Below, in pieces: positions 10,701 to 20,070 of a stretch of 64,000 nt of DNA. The translations under genes and the position numbers were made by a program. This stretch comes from Flectonema sp. DT1601. Taxonomy: Eukaryota; Euglenozoa; Diplonemea; Diplonemida; Diplonemidae. Positions within the stretch are counted from its first letter, which is position 1; every line of letters begins with the position of its first letter. Where the stretch lies: the NCBI GenBank assembly GCA_964019425.1, contig OZ025802.1:186001-250000 (forward strand), written 5' to 3'. The notes under the pieces are model-generated. The model was not told the DNA's origin, did not search any database, and worked only from the letters and a program-made list of their open reading frames with translations.

Positions 10701-13700
10701 CAGCTGCATACTGTACATCGACTAGGTGAATAAGCTCACCAGCCTTTTCTAAGCTGTATAGTCGTTTTTCCTCTATTACTTGTCGAACTATTTCATTAGT
10801 GATTTGGTCACCCCATTCGTTCACCTCAGGCATTGCAGTATCATCTATGAATAGCGTTAGGTGTTTGTTTCTCTTCGGTCCGTAAAACTTTCCTTGTCGT
10901 TTTTCCATATTATCTAATAAGGAAGCTTGAAACAATCCCGGAGAAGTCATAAAACTGAAATTTATTTTTTTATAAATCATCAACTCTCTCGTCTCTGGTG
11001 CAATCGCATCCACTTTATTGATTGCTGATAAGAAGTTTTCCATTGTTACGGTCTTTGCTGTTCCAGAACCACCAAATAACAAACAAGGTCGTTTATTCAG
11101 ATACCCTCGTAGCATTAAATAGTTCAAACGGGTGCTGTCTAGTGTTGGTATGAATAAGGTGGCGAAGTCTTCAGCCATTTTTTTATCTCCGGGATATTTC
11201 CATTCTGAAACTAGTTCATTCCAGTGAATCCAACAATCATTTTTGACATCCACTTTATAATCGAAAATCGTTTCTTCGGGTATAGTCTTGCAATGCTGCT
11301 TAACAAAGTCATCATGAAACCTTTCACGATCATCTGAGTCAAGAAGTCCTGCAAACGACCATGACAGAGTGAACCAAAATATCTTTTCTAACAAAGACTT
11401 TGAAGGTGTGCCTTCACACTCTGCTAACAACGGAAGTAGAAGGAAGTAACTATTAATAAGCTGATGAGCAATACCAGTCTGCATTAGTATCGTGCATTCC
11501 TTGTTGCAGAATTTGATGGCGCTGTCGACGTGTTTCTCGTACATTGACATAAGTGTTTCTGACACCTCTTTGGACAGAACTGTAGGGCAGTCGATGGGCA
11601 CTATTCGTTCGTCTTTACGAAAAGCGAATAGCTTGGCTCTAATAACTGGATTCCATGGTATCCATTCTCCCCTACCGAGAGCTCCTCCTAACTCTGCTTC
11701 GGATACAAAAACGATTCCTGCTCTGGAAACTGTTGCTGGAGAAGCGTTGTTTAAGTTTTCTGGTTCAAAACAAACTTTCATGTTGTCAGTCATGTTGAGT
11801 CGATCACCTGATGCCAGTGTTAGAAGTTTGTTATCATCGAGGACTGTGTTTAGATTTTCAATCCAAATAGCGTCAACAGGTCCATCACAGACTAACCAAA
11901 CTGCTAAGGGTTTCTTACCTTCTTGTCGTCTCGTTTTTGCACAGGCTTGTCTCCACAGAGATGAGAATATACCATCGTGCCAATCACCAGTTCCAGCATC
12001 GAGTTTTCCAAACATTTGAGGTGCTGTTATAGCCTTTGGATTCATTCGCATTTCATTGTGTTTCATACCTCCTAGTTTTTCATCAATATCACAAAGTGTT
12101 TTTAAAACCGATTGAAAAATACAAGTTTTTCCAACTCCCGCAGGTCCTACAACCATAAGACCGTGACGTACTAGCTTTGTTTCATACAATTGAATACACT
12201 TAGCAACCCATGGTGGATGGTAGATTAATCCCATCTCATTGACGTGGTGTTTTAGGGCTTTTTCAACTTCAGCGTATGAGTTTTTATCGGGGTTTTTACC
12301 TGGGAATAAGTCCTGCAGGAGGGAATTGAACAAGTCGATATCATCGAAGACCAGCTTTGACATGTTCATGTCTCTTAAAGTTCTCATGAATAGGAAAGGT
12401 TCATCTTTTACTACGGCTTTGCGAAGAACTGAGCCAGCCGTTCGTAAGACAGAGAGGATGTTACGAAGTCCAAAATCGTAGTGGCGTTGCTTTGATAGTT
12501 GTTGCTCACACAAGTTATATAATAAAAAGAATTTTTGACTTAATAAGTCATCTTCTTTGTATCCTTGACCTCCTAATTTAACTTTCATAATTGCTTGTCT
12601 GTCTGGAACCATCATTGTGACTCCTCTGAAGAGGATTTTCAAGTTTTCAGGAAGTTCTTGTCTACCCGCATAACCGGGATTCATTGTGATAAAAAAACCA
12701 ACTCCTGCCTTGAGGGCTACGATGTCTTTGTCTGGAAATACAAATTCCGTTTTGTGAGCTTTCAACCCATTAAGAACCGATTGAATTTGTTGTGCGACAA
12801 CAGACAAGACGGGTAAGTCAATTCTGTTGAATTCATCAAAACAACCCCAAGCATTAGCTTGTGAGAGTCCTTTTATAATTTTACCCATCGCTTTATAGTC
12901 AAGTTGATCAGAGCAGTTCGTGACAATACAAAGTTTTCCGTATGTTCTCGCTAAGTCTTTTGTCGTTTCTGTTTTACCAGTTCCAGCTGGTCCAGCAGGA
13001 GCGCCACCTAACTTCATTGCTAGTGCTTGAGATAAAGTAATATAACATCTGTCTGTTAATGGGGTAATTACAAGTCTTTCCTTCACTCCGAGATATTCAT
13101 TACAGTAGACAGTATCAGCATCAGCGATCTTTATTATTATTTCTTCTTTTTCAGAGAAGAAGTAGAACCTTGCTTGTTTCAACCAATCAAACTGAGACGC
13201 GTCTCTCACCTTCCTGAGTGGTATGTCTCCCTTCCCAGCTGGACATTTCCAAACGTCCTGTTGATGGACGTGTATAGTAATTAAAGTTTCGATATTGATT
13301 CTTTCAGTTTTTTGTAAATCAGTTCTGGTCATGTCAACCAGCATTTCTTTTAAGTCGGATATACGACGATCTGCTGCTTCTCGAAGTTGTTTTTGCTCAC
13401 CCTTACTGGCAGTCAAGAAGTCTTGTACATCTTGAGTCCATAGTAGTTGCACTACCAGTAAGGATATCTGAGCTACGTAGGTTTGTAAACACTGATCAAA
13501 TAGTCGTAATTGACCTTGAAGCTTTTCAACTTCATTTGATGCTTGTTTAGCACTCTCTTTAACAGTGAGACACATTTGGTGTACCAGTGCGAGTAGCCAA
13601 CACTCGACATTGCCTACACATGGGACAGGTTCTAATAATGGAAGAGTCTCTCCTTCTGGGGAGTGCAGTTTAACAATTTTAATGACTCCTGTGCCTGTTT

Positions 13701-16700
13701 CTCCCTTAGCTGGTTTAAACTTTTCAAAAGTAACACTAGAAACTCCGTCAAATATTGATTGAATATTTCCTTGAATCGCCGTCGGGTCTGATGCCTGTGA
13801 CAGAATATCCAGCAGAACAGTTTCAGAAACGAAGTAGAATCGGGGGAAGGCTCTTCGTTTTGTCTCTAAGTAGGATTGAAGTTGTTTTTGACATTGGTCG
13901 AGTTGATCTTTTAAGTTTGGAAGTAAATCTAATAACTCATTATCATAACAGAATCCGATTACATTTTTTTGTTCCTCAGCTTTAGACATTATCTTAACCC
14001 AAGTTTTGTCAATTTGAGCAAAGCGTTTGGCTTCTGCAGGAAGCTGTTTCATAATGTCACCACCAGCAAAGACCGCTTCTAACCAAACCCATGCAGATTG
14101 AACTTCCTGCCAAAGACCAAGTCGTTCACTGACGCTTGATAGTTTAGCCATCCATTCTGTTACATCAGATCTAAACGGGGCGACAAATCTTGATGCAAGC
14201 ATGCTTCCAACTTGGAGTTGACTTTCTTCTAAAGCTTCTTTAATTTGATTCGTCTCATCACCTTTTAATACTAATAATCCTCTGTGTTTGAATTCACCTA
14301 ATACCAATTCAGTGTCTTTCCAATTGCGTTCAATTTCTTTGTATTTTCTTTCGATGTCTGCTTCTTTTTGAGCTGACATTGTTACGTCTTGAACTTCTTC
14401 ATCGAAATTCAATAGTTTCGCGTCTAAGATATTACCCAGTTTGAACAAGTCTTCATCAAGCCTCCATGTAGTGGATGTAATTTGCATTATCGTTTTCCAA
14501 TGTCGTTCTCTCATTGCCGGATGAGCCAGGGCGGATATTATTTCTTCAAGACCAAGGAAGTCATCTATGCAGCGTTTTAATTCTAAATATGCATCCCAAG
14601 TCTTTAGTGCTCTGGGTAGTCGTTGGGCTTGAACTTGAAATCTGTTTACGTCTTCTACGAGTGTTGCGAATCCAGCACCACCTCCTTGTTTAAGTTCAGC
14701 CCATAGGATTTCAGAGTAACCTTTTATGTTTTGAATAACTCTAACGTAAAGCATGTACAGTTTCTCGAGGAGAACGAGTTGTTTTTCTGTTTGAACTAAT
14801 TGAGGGTAGTTGTGAACTGGCATTCCGAAAAGTTCTTCTCCAGCCTGAAATGTTATCCATGATCGTTTGTGATCTTCAAACAGACGTTGGAATTTCTTAA
14901 GTCGTTCCATTGCTTCTGCAGGTGAGATTCCATCACACATCGGACCTGTTAAATCGAATTCAGATCGAAATGCTCCGACTGTTTTACTAAACACTTCTAC
15001 TTCTCGTGTTAGTCTTGCTTTGAATCCGTTTTGAAGTTTGCTGATTTCATCATTTCGTTTTTGTGCGACCATTCGAAGGTTTCTCCAGTGATGCCAAAGT
15101 TCACCAACTTGCTCTTCTTCATCTTTTGGTATGTGAACATCATTAGCCTTAAGCATTTCATACATCTCTTGAACAGGTTCGAATAGAAGGTCGACTTCTG
15201 ATTCTTTTTCACGGATTTCACGGAGTGTGTACATCATCATTCGGAGGTCTTCTAATGAATCGCCTTGATCAATTGGTTGTTCAAGAGCTTTATTATCATT
15301 ATCCATTCTACCTTGAATAGCTGACAGGTCTCTGCTTGCTTGGTTGTGAAGATTTCTAGCATATTGACTCTTCCATTCCTTTGCTTCTTTTTTTAATGAT
15401 GCTTTTAATCTGCTGTTATCAAGTGAAAGAGACCCAATGACATAACGGAGTTGAATACCTCCGATGTCATCCTCGACTCCTTTGTATCTTTTCAATTCTT
15501 GTTCAAAGAGATCAAGTGTCGGTTGTTGTTCTAAAAACTTATCATATTCAGCTTGTTTGTCTAACAACCATAGGTATTCATATCGTTTAAAGCTTCCTAA
15601 GTAATCCATAACTTGCTGTTTAAGACCGTGAATGCCGCCGGTTAAGAGCAACACGACTTTTACAATCTCTTTATTTTTTGCGATTTTTTCAAAAAATGTT
15701 TCAGTGCTATCGACATTGGTCCAAGGTGATATGTATCGACTACACTTTAGAACAGCTGTTGCTGATTGATTTATAGCTTTTTGAACCTCTTCTAGAGAAG
15801 GATGAAGAATTACATGGGGAGAGCTAAGTTCAACATTTACATCAAAAAATGGCTTGTCAACTTGCATGAAGTCCATTCTGTTTCCACGAGTACCAACTCT
15901 CTTTTTGATTAAGTTTAATGAACGAGTAGTGGTTGTGAGGATTGCCTTAAACATTAAAATGTTAAAATGAGTTTTTAAAGCCATCACCTCCGCCGCACAA
16001 TTATCACTAACGACGCCGTTTTCCTTTTGCCCAGAGAGGATGGCAGAGATTACGTCGTCAGCTGCTTGTTCGATTTCTCTGTTTTTTATATCAATAGTCT
16101 CGCTTTGAATTTTTATATGTTTTTCTTGCAGGCATACGAATTGTTCTAAGGAAAATGATTGATTTTCTGGTAAGTTAACCAACAACGTCGATGAAATGAA
16201 TTTTAAATTCGCTTGAATTCGATTTTGAATTATATTGTTAACCTGACTAACGACTGTACCGAGTTTCTGAAGACCAGCGTGAACCCTACTGATGTAGCTG
16301 TCGATATTTAGTGACGTCCATGTTAACGAGACTTCACCAGGTTTTATCATCGTGTTTAGTATATCTAAATTCTTAGTCATCAGTTGTTTCGTCACTGGAA
16401 CGATTTTTGAAATCACATAATCGTATTCTTTTATTGCGTATGTTAGTTGGCCATAAAAAACTTTAAATTTCGTATCTTGCATCATAACGATGACAGCTGA
16501 TGGAGGAATAACAATATCCATTCTGGTAATCGCTCTAGCCTCTTTTATTAGCTGTAGAACTTCTAAGTCGAAATTTACAAACAAACGACCTTCATTCCTT
16601 ACAAGTAGTGTTGCATTTAATCCGCTTCTCAGATTTTCAACGTCGTGTTTCCAAGCTGCTAACCACACTGTCTCATATTCTATCAGGGCTCGTGCTATTT

Positions 16701-18690
16701 TATTGTAGGTTCGAATTATTTTTTTTGATTCTTTCTGAGATCCCATGATACTTTTATTTCCTTTGAAATTTTGCATCGGAAACTCAATTCGTCGTAGTAG
16801 CTGTCTTCCCCATGTTATGCAACCCGCAACAGGAGTGATGTTGCGAACCATTGGAGGTGAATGTCTCATACGATCGTACATTTTTTGGACGTTTTCAAGA
16901 TCAAGTCCATAGTTGTGAAAAATAACCATATACTTGGACTCTAAATCCGATCGTAGAGTGTCTCTGTTCAATATCAGCTTAAATTTTTTTAACAAAGCCA
17001 AAGCATTTTCAGTTGATGTTATGTTTTCAAACGAACTGTTTATGAATACCTGAAGAGAACTTTCAAGTTCGGTTATGTTTTTATTGAACTCTATGAACGC
17101 TTTGTCGAATGTCGGTGTCGATTGATCAAGAGGATCGTGACTCGATTTCTTTTTTAAATCTTCAACATGATCATGAAACCTCAGTATCAACTGACTCATT
17201 CCATCTATATTGTATTCATCTAAATATTTAAATTGTTCTATTGTGTCGAATACCTCAATTAGCTTTAAGACCCTTTTACAAAATAACTCAAATTTACCAA
17301 AAATATGCAACTCTCTCGTTGCTACACTTGCAAATTGTCTTCCTCCAGTTTGCTGTTCAAGTCTGAGTGAGGCTGAACGAAATTCATCGACATAACAACC
17401 TTTTAAGGCTATACATGCGTTTAGTCTTTCTATCAGTCCTCTTAGGGATTGCGTATTGCAAGTTTGTGACCAAAGATGAGACGCGCTTAGTTGACCTTGT
17501 CTGATGTCGTTTTTACATGCGACGATTAGTTGGTTTGTTATTTTACAAAATAATACCATCATGTGTTTTTCAGTGTTGTAGTATCTCGCAATGGTGTACA
17601 TGATTTGAATATTGTTGACGAGTGATGGAAGAATATTTAGCAGTACCGTTGGAGACTCCTTCTCCAGAGCTTCGAAATACTTTTCCAATGAAGACAAATA
17701 GCGAACGTTTTCCTTGGCTTCACTACCTCCGTCAGTTAGTTTCGAATCAAGTTCTCTCCATTGTTTTAGAACTGGTGATCGAGCAGCAGCGAGTACTCCA
17801 GCAACCTGTTTGACATCTGGTGCTGAAAGTTGTGTTGTTAAATTATTAAATTTAGCACAGCGTTCTTTCCACCATTTTAATTCAGTCGATGGACCAATGT
17901 CTTCAGGTATGTTCTGTGGTTCTAGTTCAGAGTATTCGGGTTTTTCATAGATCAGTCTTGATGCTGCACTAATCCATCCTTCAATAGCACCCTCGAATTG
18001 CTTTACGAGTTTAGTGTCGGTTGCTGCTTTCATGAAATTCGCATTTGGAGGAAGGCTTCTCATTGAAGCAGCATCAGGCATTACGATAGTTTCTGCGTGG
18101 AGTTGGTTTTCTGATAACTCCTCGAGTTTATCAGTCAGGAGTCGAAGTGATTCATGAAAAACATCTCTTTGAGAAGGAGAGACTTTTCCCAGTCTACTTT
18201 GCTTCAAGAGAAGTGGTTCATATAGTATTTTTGTTTGTTGTCTGTGAAAGTCTAAATACGTTCGATTTCGTTCACCCTTCTCTATTGGATCAGTTATAAG
18301 ATCAATGATTTGAACGTGAAGTTCATTAGTCATTTCTAACTCTTTAGTTGATATAGGTTTCTGTTGACCTTTTGAATCATACGGACTTAGTCTAGAAGCA
18401 ACTACAGTTCTTTGTTTCATCACAAGTGCTTGTGATGAAACAGCTATGTCACTGTCTGAATTCAAATAAAAAAACAAACTTCCCCCACTCGGTGTTCCAT
18501 CCGTGTCTGAACCTCTTAAGAAAGCATCAATAGACTTGACATAGCTGGTATTTCTGTAAATAACTTGCTCAATACTTTTTAAATGATCGGTAGCTACAGG
18601 ACCTTCCAACCCATGACATACTAAGAAAGCATCAGATACTCGCTGCAAGAGATACTTTCTTGTGGTTTCCAAGTCCTTTGAAGCAGCCAT
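4783..18690 (-). CDS. axonemal outer-arm dynein heavy chain, gamma-like (DNAH5/DNAH8 class)
   Basis: A 4,635-aa motor protein in one uninterrupted reading frame. The first in-frame ATG is at 18690 (MAASKDLETT). Tail domains (DHC_N1 and N2) occupy roughly the first 1,700 residues. The AAA1 Walker A, GPAGTGKTETTKDL, is at about residue 1,897; AAA2 GPAGVGKT at about 2,180; AAA3 GGSGTAKT at about 2,535; AAA4 GVGGSGKQSL at about 2,913. The coiled-coil stalk with the microtubule-binding domain spans about 3,150-3,460, followed by AAA5, AAA6 and a complete C-terminal domain ending WQLRGVCLLCSVD. AAA1 contains NCSDQLDYKAMG and the CFDEFNRI Walker B. The stretch LFPGKNPDKNSYAEVEKALKHH and the TTRSLNLIKKRVG tail motif favour the gamma/DNAH5-8 subclass, but that is a judgement without a tree. 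It powers outer-arm microtubule sliding, so the organism builds a motile cilium or flagellum at some stage. The absence of introns across 13.9 kb is notable. Confidence 0.96.
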   Translation of the reverse strand: MAASKDLETTRKYLLQRVSDAFLVCHGLEGPVATDHLKSIEQVIYRNTSYVKSIDAFLRGSDTDGTPSGGSLFFYLNSDSDIAVSSQALVMKQRTVVASRLSPYDSKGQQKPISTKELEMTNELHVQIIDLITDPIEKGERNRTYLDFHRQQTKILYEPLLLKQSRLGKVSPSQRDVFHESLRLLTDKLEELSENQLHAETIVMPDAASMRSLPPNANFMKAATDTKLVKQFEGAIEGWISAASRLIYEKPEYSELEPQNIPEDIGPSTELKWWKERCAKFNNLTTQLSAPDVKQVAGVLAAARSPVLKQWRELDSKLTDGGSEAKENVRYLSSLEKYFEALEKESPTVLLNILPSLVNNIQIMYTIARYYNTEKHMMVLFCKITNQLIVACKNDIRQGQLSASHLWSQTCNTQSLRGLIERLNACIALKGCYVDEFRSASLRLEQQTGGRQFASVATRELHIFGKFELFCKRVLKLIEVFDTIEQFKYLDEYNIDGMSQLILRFHDHVEDLKKKSSHDPLDQSTPTFDKAFIEFNKNITELESSLQVFINSSFENITSTENALALLKKFKLILNRDTLRSDLESKYMVIFHNYGLDLENVQKMYDRMRHSPPMVRNITPVAGCITWGRQLLRRIEFPMQNFKGNKSIMGSQKESKKIIRTYNKIARALIEYETVWLAAWKHDVENLRSGLNATLLVRNEGRLFVNFDLEVLQLIKEARAITRMDIVIPPSAVIVMMQDTKFKVFYGQLTYAIKEYDYVISKIVPVTKQLMTKNLDILNTMIKPGEVSLTWTSLNIDSYISRVHAGLQKLGTVVSQVNNIIQNRIQANLKFISSTLLVNLPENQSFSLEQFVCLQEKHIKIQSETIDIKNREIEQAADDVISAILSGQKENGVVSDNCAAEVMALKTHFNILMFKAILTTTTRSLNLIKKRVGTRGNRMDFMQVDKPFFDVNVELSSPHVILHPSLEEVQKAINQSATAVLKCSRYISPWTNVDSTETFFEKIAKNKEIVKVVLLLTGGIHGLKQQVMDYLGSFKRYEYLWLLDKQAEYDKFLEQQPTLDLFEQELKRYKGVEDDIGGIQLRYVIGSLSLDNSRLKASLKKEAKEWKSQYARNLHNQASRDLSAIQGRMDNDNKALEQPIDQGDSLEDLRMMMYTLREIREKESEVDLLFEPVQEMYEMLKANDVHIPKDEEEQVGELWHHWRNLRMVAQKRNDEISKLQNGFKARLTREVEVFSKTVGAFRSEFDLTGPMCDGISPAEAMERLKKFQRLFEDHKRSWITFQAGEELFGMPVHNYPQLVQTEKQLVLLEKLYMLYVRVIQNIKGYSEILWAELKQGGGAGFATLVEDVNRFQVQAQRLPRALKTWDAYLELKRCIDDFLGLEEIISALAHPAMRERHWKTIMQITSTTWRLDEDLFKLGNILDAKLLNFDEEVQDVTMSAQKEADIERKYKEIERNWKDTELVLGEFKHRGLLVLKGDETNQIKEALEESQLQVGSMLASRFVAPFRSDVTEWMAKLSSVSERLGLWQEVQSAWVWLEAVFAGGDIMKQLPAEAKRFAQIDKTWVKIMSKAEEQKNVIGFCYDNELLDLLPNLKDQLDQCQKQLQSYLETKRRAFPRFYFVSETVLLDILSQASDPTAIQGNIQSIFDGVSSVTFEKFKPAKGETGTGVIKIVKLHSPEGETLPLLEPVPCVGNVECWLLALVHQMCLTVKESAKQASNEVEKLQGQLRLFDQCLQTYVAQISLLVVQLLWTQDVQDFLTASKGEQKQLREAADRRISDLKEMLVDMTRTDLQKTERINIETLITIHVHQQDVWKCPAGKGDIPLRKVRDASQFDWLKQARFYFFSEKEEIIIKIADADTVYCNEYLGVKERLVITPLTDRCYITLSQALAMKLGGAPAGPAGTGKTETTKDLARTYGKLCIVTNCSDQLDYKAMGKIIKGLSQANAWGCFDEFNRIDLPVLSVVAQQIQSVLNGLKAHKTEFVFPDKDIVALKAGVGFFITMNPGYAGRQELPENLKILFRGVTMMVPDRQAIMKVKLGGQGYKEDDLLSQKFFLLYNLCEQQLSKQRHYDFGLRNILSVLRTAGSVLRKAVVKDEPFLFMRTLRDMNMSKLVFDDIDLFNSLLQDLFPGKNPDKNSYAEVEKALKHHVNEMGLIYHPPWVAKCIQLYETKLVRHGLMVVGPAGVGKTCIFQSVLKTLCDIDEKLGGMKHNEMRMNPKAITAPQMFGKLDAGTGDWHDGIFSSLWRQACAKTRRQEGKKPLAVWLVCDGPVDAIWIENLNTVLDDNKLLTLASGDRLNMTDNMKVCFEPENLNNASPATVSRAGIVFVSEAELGGALGRGEWIPWNPVIRAKLFAFRKDERIVPIDCPTVLSKEVSETLMSMYEKHVDSAIKFCNKECTILMQTGIAHQLINSYFLLLPLLAECEGTPSKSLLEKIFWFTLSWSFAGLLDSDDRERFHDDFVKQHCKTIPEETIFDYKVDVKNDCWIHWNELVSEWKYPGDKKMAEDFATLFIPTLDSTRLNYLMLRGYLNKRPCLLFGGSGTAKTVTMENFLSAINKVDAIAPETRELMIYKKINFSFMTSPGLFQASLLDNMEKRQGKFYGPKRNKHLTLFIDDTAMPEVNEWGDQITNEIVRQVIEEKRLYSLEKAGELIHLVDVQYAAAMGIPGGGKNDVPNRLKRHFSMYFVPLPSDQSLQQIFGVIISSRFHQSGENGKYSPAALEVADQLTAMSLTFWKRLQGKMLPTPAKFHYNFNLRDLASVVQGICMSTRMIIKDEFTLVNLWRHECCRVFSDKLNSESDKAWYDTEIVSCIKEFLGESIAQQCALPTYWVNFLREADIDPETGETIEEAPMLYEPVESMEALRSKLHVRMSTYNEAGENKTRKLSLVLFDAAIKHVTRIVRILSTKRGNVLLVGVGGSGKQSLTRLSASIHGHRTFQITVTKSYGINQLFDDIREQYTYAGTRGEVCFIFTDNEIKSEQFLEYINGFLSSGEIPGLYSTDEKDAVVNDIRMPAKKESGRDFQDTGDWLWKFFVNKVRSRLHFVLCMSPVGEKFRTRARKFPSLISGCSINWFFPWPEAALLDVSKQRIGTFQIETDQQTKQHLMQFMAALHRLMLSMSEEYFLRFRRSVFSTPKSYLSFLESYLVVYQQKFEQINVLADNIGGGLQKLHQAGEDVRLMKINLAEKEANLQVATKETDTLLLEITEATGVAEKKESEVGAVKEMLSRDAQKVQAVKDDAEQDLEAAKPMLEAANKALDSIDPKALQNVKKLSNPPALVKRILDGVCILLHDPMENKHCEAVPEKGGSWIRDSWEAGRKFLSDMKAIDRLVAFKAVAEGGNGKKDQINEETCELLLPYLYMEAWNGETATKSAKDVAGMCLWVRAMYDYIGIAKFVQPKMEALREAEAQLRIANRKLDEKEAELHLVQEDRAKCQAKLDAAKAKKQALEDDALTTKKRMDAANGLIDALSGERERWTTQSNEFKERVRRLVGDVALSCAFISYCGPFNAEFRHTLLTEHFYNMCVKLKIPVTDSISVVKFLTTESQITDWQIEGLPSDDHSVQNAIMITTNLGNKKTGKYPLIIDPQGQGLKWLRSRYSESVVTQFSDKKFPDHLSTQLQDGKCLIIENCVESIDPIIDPVLDKQIIRAGRMQNIIINDKAHDYDDNFKLAMATRLPNPLFTPELFAKTLVVDMTVTMQGLEQQLLGQVIGKEKHELEEERAKLIEEVNNNEKRLKEFEDRLLAQLAASKGNLIDDDELIATLADAKKASAEIKEKLLVAQETRKRINSASEEYRPVALRGSVLYFLIVDMSNVSTMYQTSLPQFSKLFDDSIANSEPAQLTTKRITNIINLMTKIIFEYITRGLFSRHRLLFVLTMACKIKLNARDGTRLSHDAFQTLLKGGAALSINEARVKPFQWLPDKAWLNILALSEGAPKTFKVLPDYVSRTEKAWREWYDIESPESTPVPDIDDKLEPFERLLVVRALREDRAMLAALNYVSTVLGKEYAEPLQLDFEAVIDTTVGLTPIIFLLSQGSDPSSLIEASAKRRKKQIIPQGGISMGQGQEQAAMDATFAALAGSGEWALLQNCHLGLKFLEDLEDTLVKLDPEAVGEEARILITSEPHSKFPIGLLQISIKLTNEPPPGIKASMKRSYGWFNQETLDGYRRPEWRPMLFAQCFIHSNVVERRKFGPIGFCIPYEFNQGDWQASVQFLQNHMATIGEDVKKGASVSWVTIRYMVSEIQYGGRITDNKDRVMFNTICEVNMNSSVCDPGFEFYQGYGIPTYEEYVRHKEFLELYPEVDPPEAFGLHSNADIIYRTRQSQHTLNTILDIQPRGASGGGGKSPEQIVIDMADDFLKRLPSPWKLDAVRELMKKIDDKKPLNIFCRQEVERLNVCIKLIYDTLKDLKLAIAGIVVMSTDLQSARDSLYDAKVPAKWVTVSWPSPTMGLWFEEVLTRQRQLDLWTKEDRPAKYWLTGFYNPQGFLTSVRQEVTRAHKSEGWALDDVSLRTEVQKVEKHEVERPPQEGVFIHGLYLEGAGWDKVRQRLRDPAPKDPPKELPILYVTAVQGDDTRRPPPGGAKGKEKMAKYDCPVYKYSTRNDINWIFDVSLACEDLDGISAKNFWQLRGVCLLCSVD

Positions 18691-19228
18691 GTTGCTGGTG
18701 TTTAGTTCATTCAAAAGACGTTTTTTTTTTTTTTTTTTTTTTTTTTTCTGACAGTAGAAGCAAAGGAGTTAAAGAACAATAAAAACAATAATAAATAATG
18801 TGAGAACCACCCGCATGATTCCGAGATAAGTCAGTACAGAAGTCTATATCGATACCGCAGTCAACATGTTTGCTTAGGTCTGATGAGTAAATTAAATTCG
18901 TAATAAAAAACAACATATCCACAACATATTCATGCAACAGACAAGGCACGCATTCACACCATCATCAAGGAGGGAATTAGTTGTCTCAGGTTTGCTTTAT
19001 TCTCAAGTGTTTTTATGGGAAAAGTTGCTGCTTTGGTCAGAGCATACCCTCCCACCAAGGGTGTCATCACCTGTAAGGGCAATATGAAGACAGAATCAGA
19101 TGAGAAAAGACTCGACAGCTTTTTTTTTATTTATTTATTTTTTTTGTTTTTTAAATTAATTTGACAAGCCTGCGCAGTCTATCATCAGTTATAAGAATTC
19201 TACTTATTTTTGTTTTTTTCCTTCCTCC
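18691..19228. other. intergenic with a 30-nt poly(T) run
   Basis: A poly(T) tract at about 18720-18747 lies just upstream of the dynein start (poly-A in the sense of the gene). No coding signal is seen. The right part is the 3' flank of the VKOR gene. Confidence 0.6.
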
Positions 19229-19726
19229 TTACTCTTCTTTTATGTTACGCTTAACATGAACTGTCGGATTGCGATATTCTGGAATAGCTCCAAAAAAAAA
19301 CATGCTGAAATTAATAAAGTGAAAAGTTGCACAAACAATGCAAAAATCCTTCAAAATAAATTTCAATACGTATAGTAAGTAAGCAGAAAACACTATACCA
19401 CAACAAGATAACAACATCAACAAGACATGCGGCATTGGAAACATTCCAGCTAGTTTGGTTGGATACAAAGCATAAATCGCATAGTTAACAAGACCAGCAG
19501 AAGCTAACGATAAATCCAAAGGATGACCCTTAGGAACAATTCCCCATAATGACAGTATGTGTGCGTAAGGTGATGAAAACACCGCGCTGCAGCTTCCCCA
19601 TTCTGAATCACAGGCCGGTTTGTAGAATGGTCCAGCACTTTTTAACTTCCACTCAACATCAAGGGCGTATCCAGATATGAGAACTCCAGCTATTCCTAGC
19701 AGTGAAATGATAAAACCTGATCCCAT
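19229..19726 (-). CDS. vitamin K epoxide reductase (VKOR) family protein
   Basis: 165 aa, close to animal VKORC1 in length. Four hydrophobic segments are visible (about 5-23, 78-97, 98-122, 124-148). The loop cysteine pair lies in CDSEWGSCSAVFSSPYA and the active-site CXXC in FCIVCATF on the last TM helix. The conserved Ser of the loop (AVFSSPYAH) is present. VKORs pass electrons from luminal thioredoxin-like partners to quinones and support disulphide formation, or vitamin K recycling where gamma-carboxylation exists. With no fused thioredoxin domain it is the animal-type single-domain form, probably an ER membrane protein. The ATG at 19726 gives a start directly followed by the first TM segment. 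Confidence 0.92.
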   Translation of the reverse strand: MGSGFIISLLGIAGVLISGYALDVEWKLKSAGPFYKPACDSEWGSCSAVFSSPYAHILSLWGIVPKGHPLDLSLASAGLVNYAIYALYPTKLAGMFPMPHVLLMLLSCCGIVFSAYLLYVLKFILKDFCIVCATFHFINFSMFFFGAIPEYRNPTVHVKRNIKEE

Positions 19727-20070
19727 GTTGTTATTATTTATTTTATTTTTTTTAAAAGATCTTGCTGATGAGAATTATTTTCTTCACACAAACATAATAA
19801 ATAAAACAGCTCTTTAATCTGAAATAGTTTCTTCTCCGACTTTTGTCGGTGCAAAAAAAAAAAACCTTAATTATTATTTCTACTAACTAAACAGACTTTA
19901 AAAAAAAATATCAAAACCAAAATAGTACAACAAAAAAGAAAAAAATCATACAGTCCTTGACAATGTGATGGTTTTTCCAAAGTGTTTGTTTTTTTAACAA
20001 TAAATCTAAATAATGACTACAGTAAGAGCAAAAAAAAAAAAAAAAAAAAAAAAAAATTGCTTAAATATAT
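19727..20070. other. intergenic, AT-rich
   Basis: Homopolymer-rich spacer with a roughly 27-nt A run near 20030-20056. Nothing else recognised. Confidence 0.6.

Noticed and set aside
18707-18714. Dynein start at 18714
   Set aside because: The frame there begins with TTG. The first in-frame ATG is at 18690.
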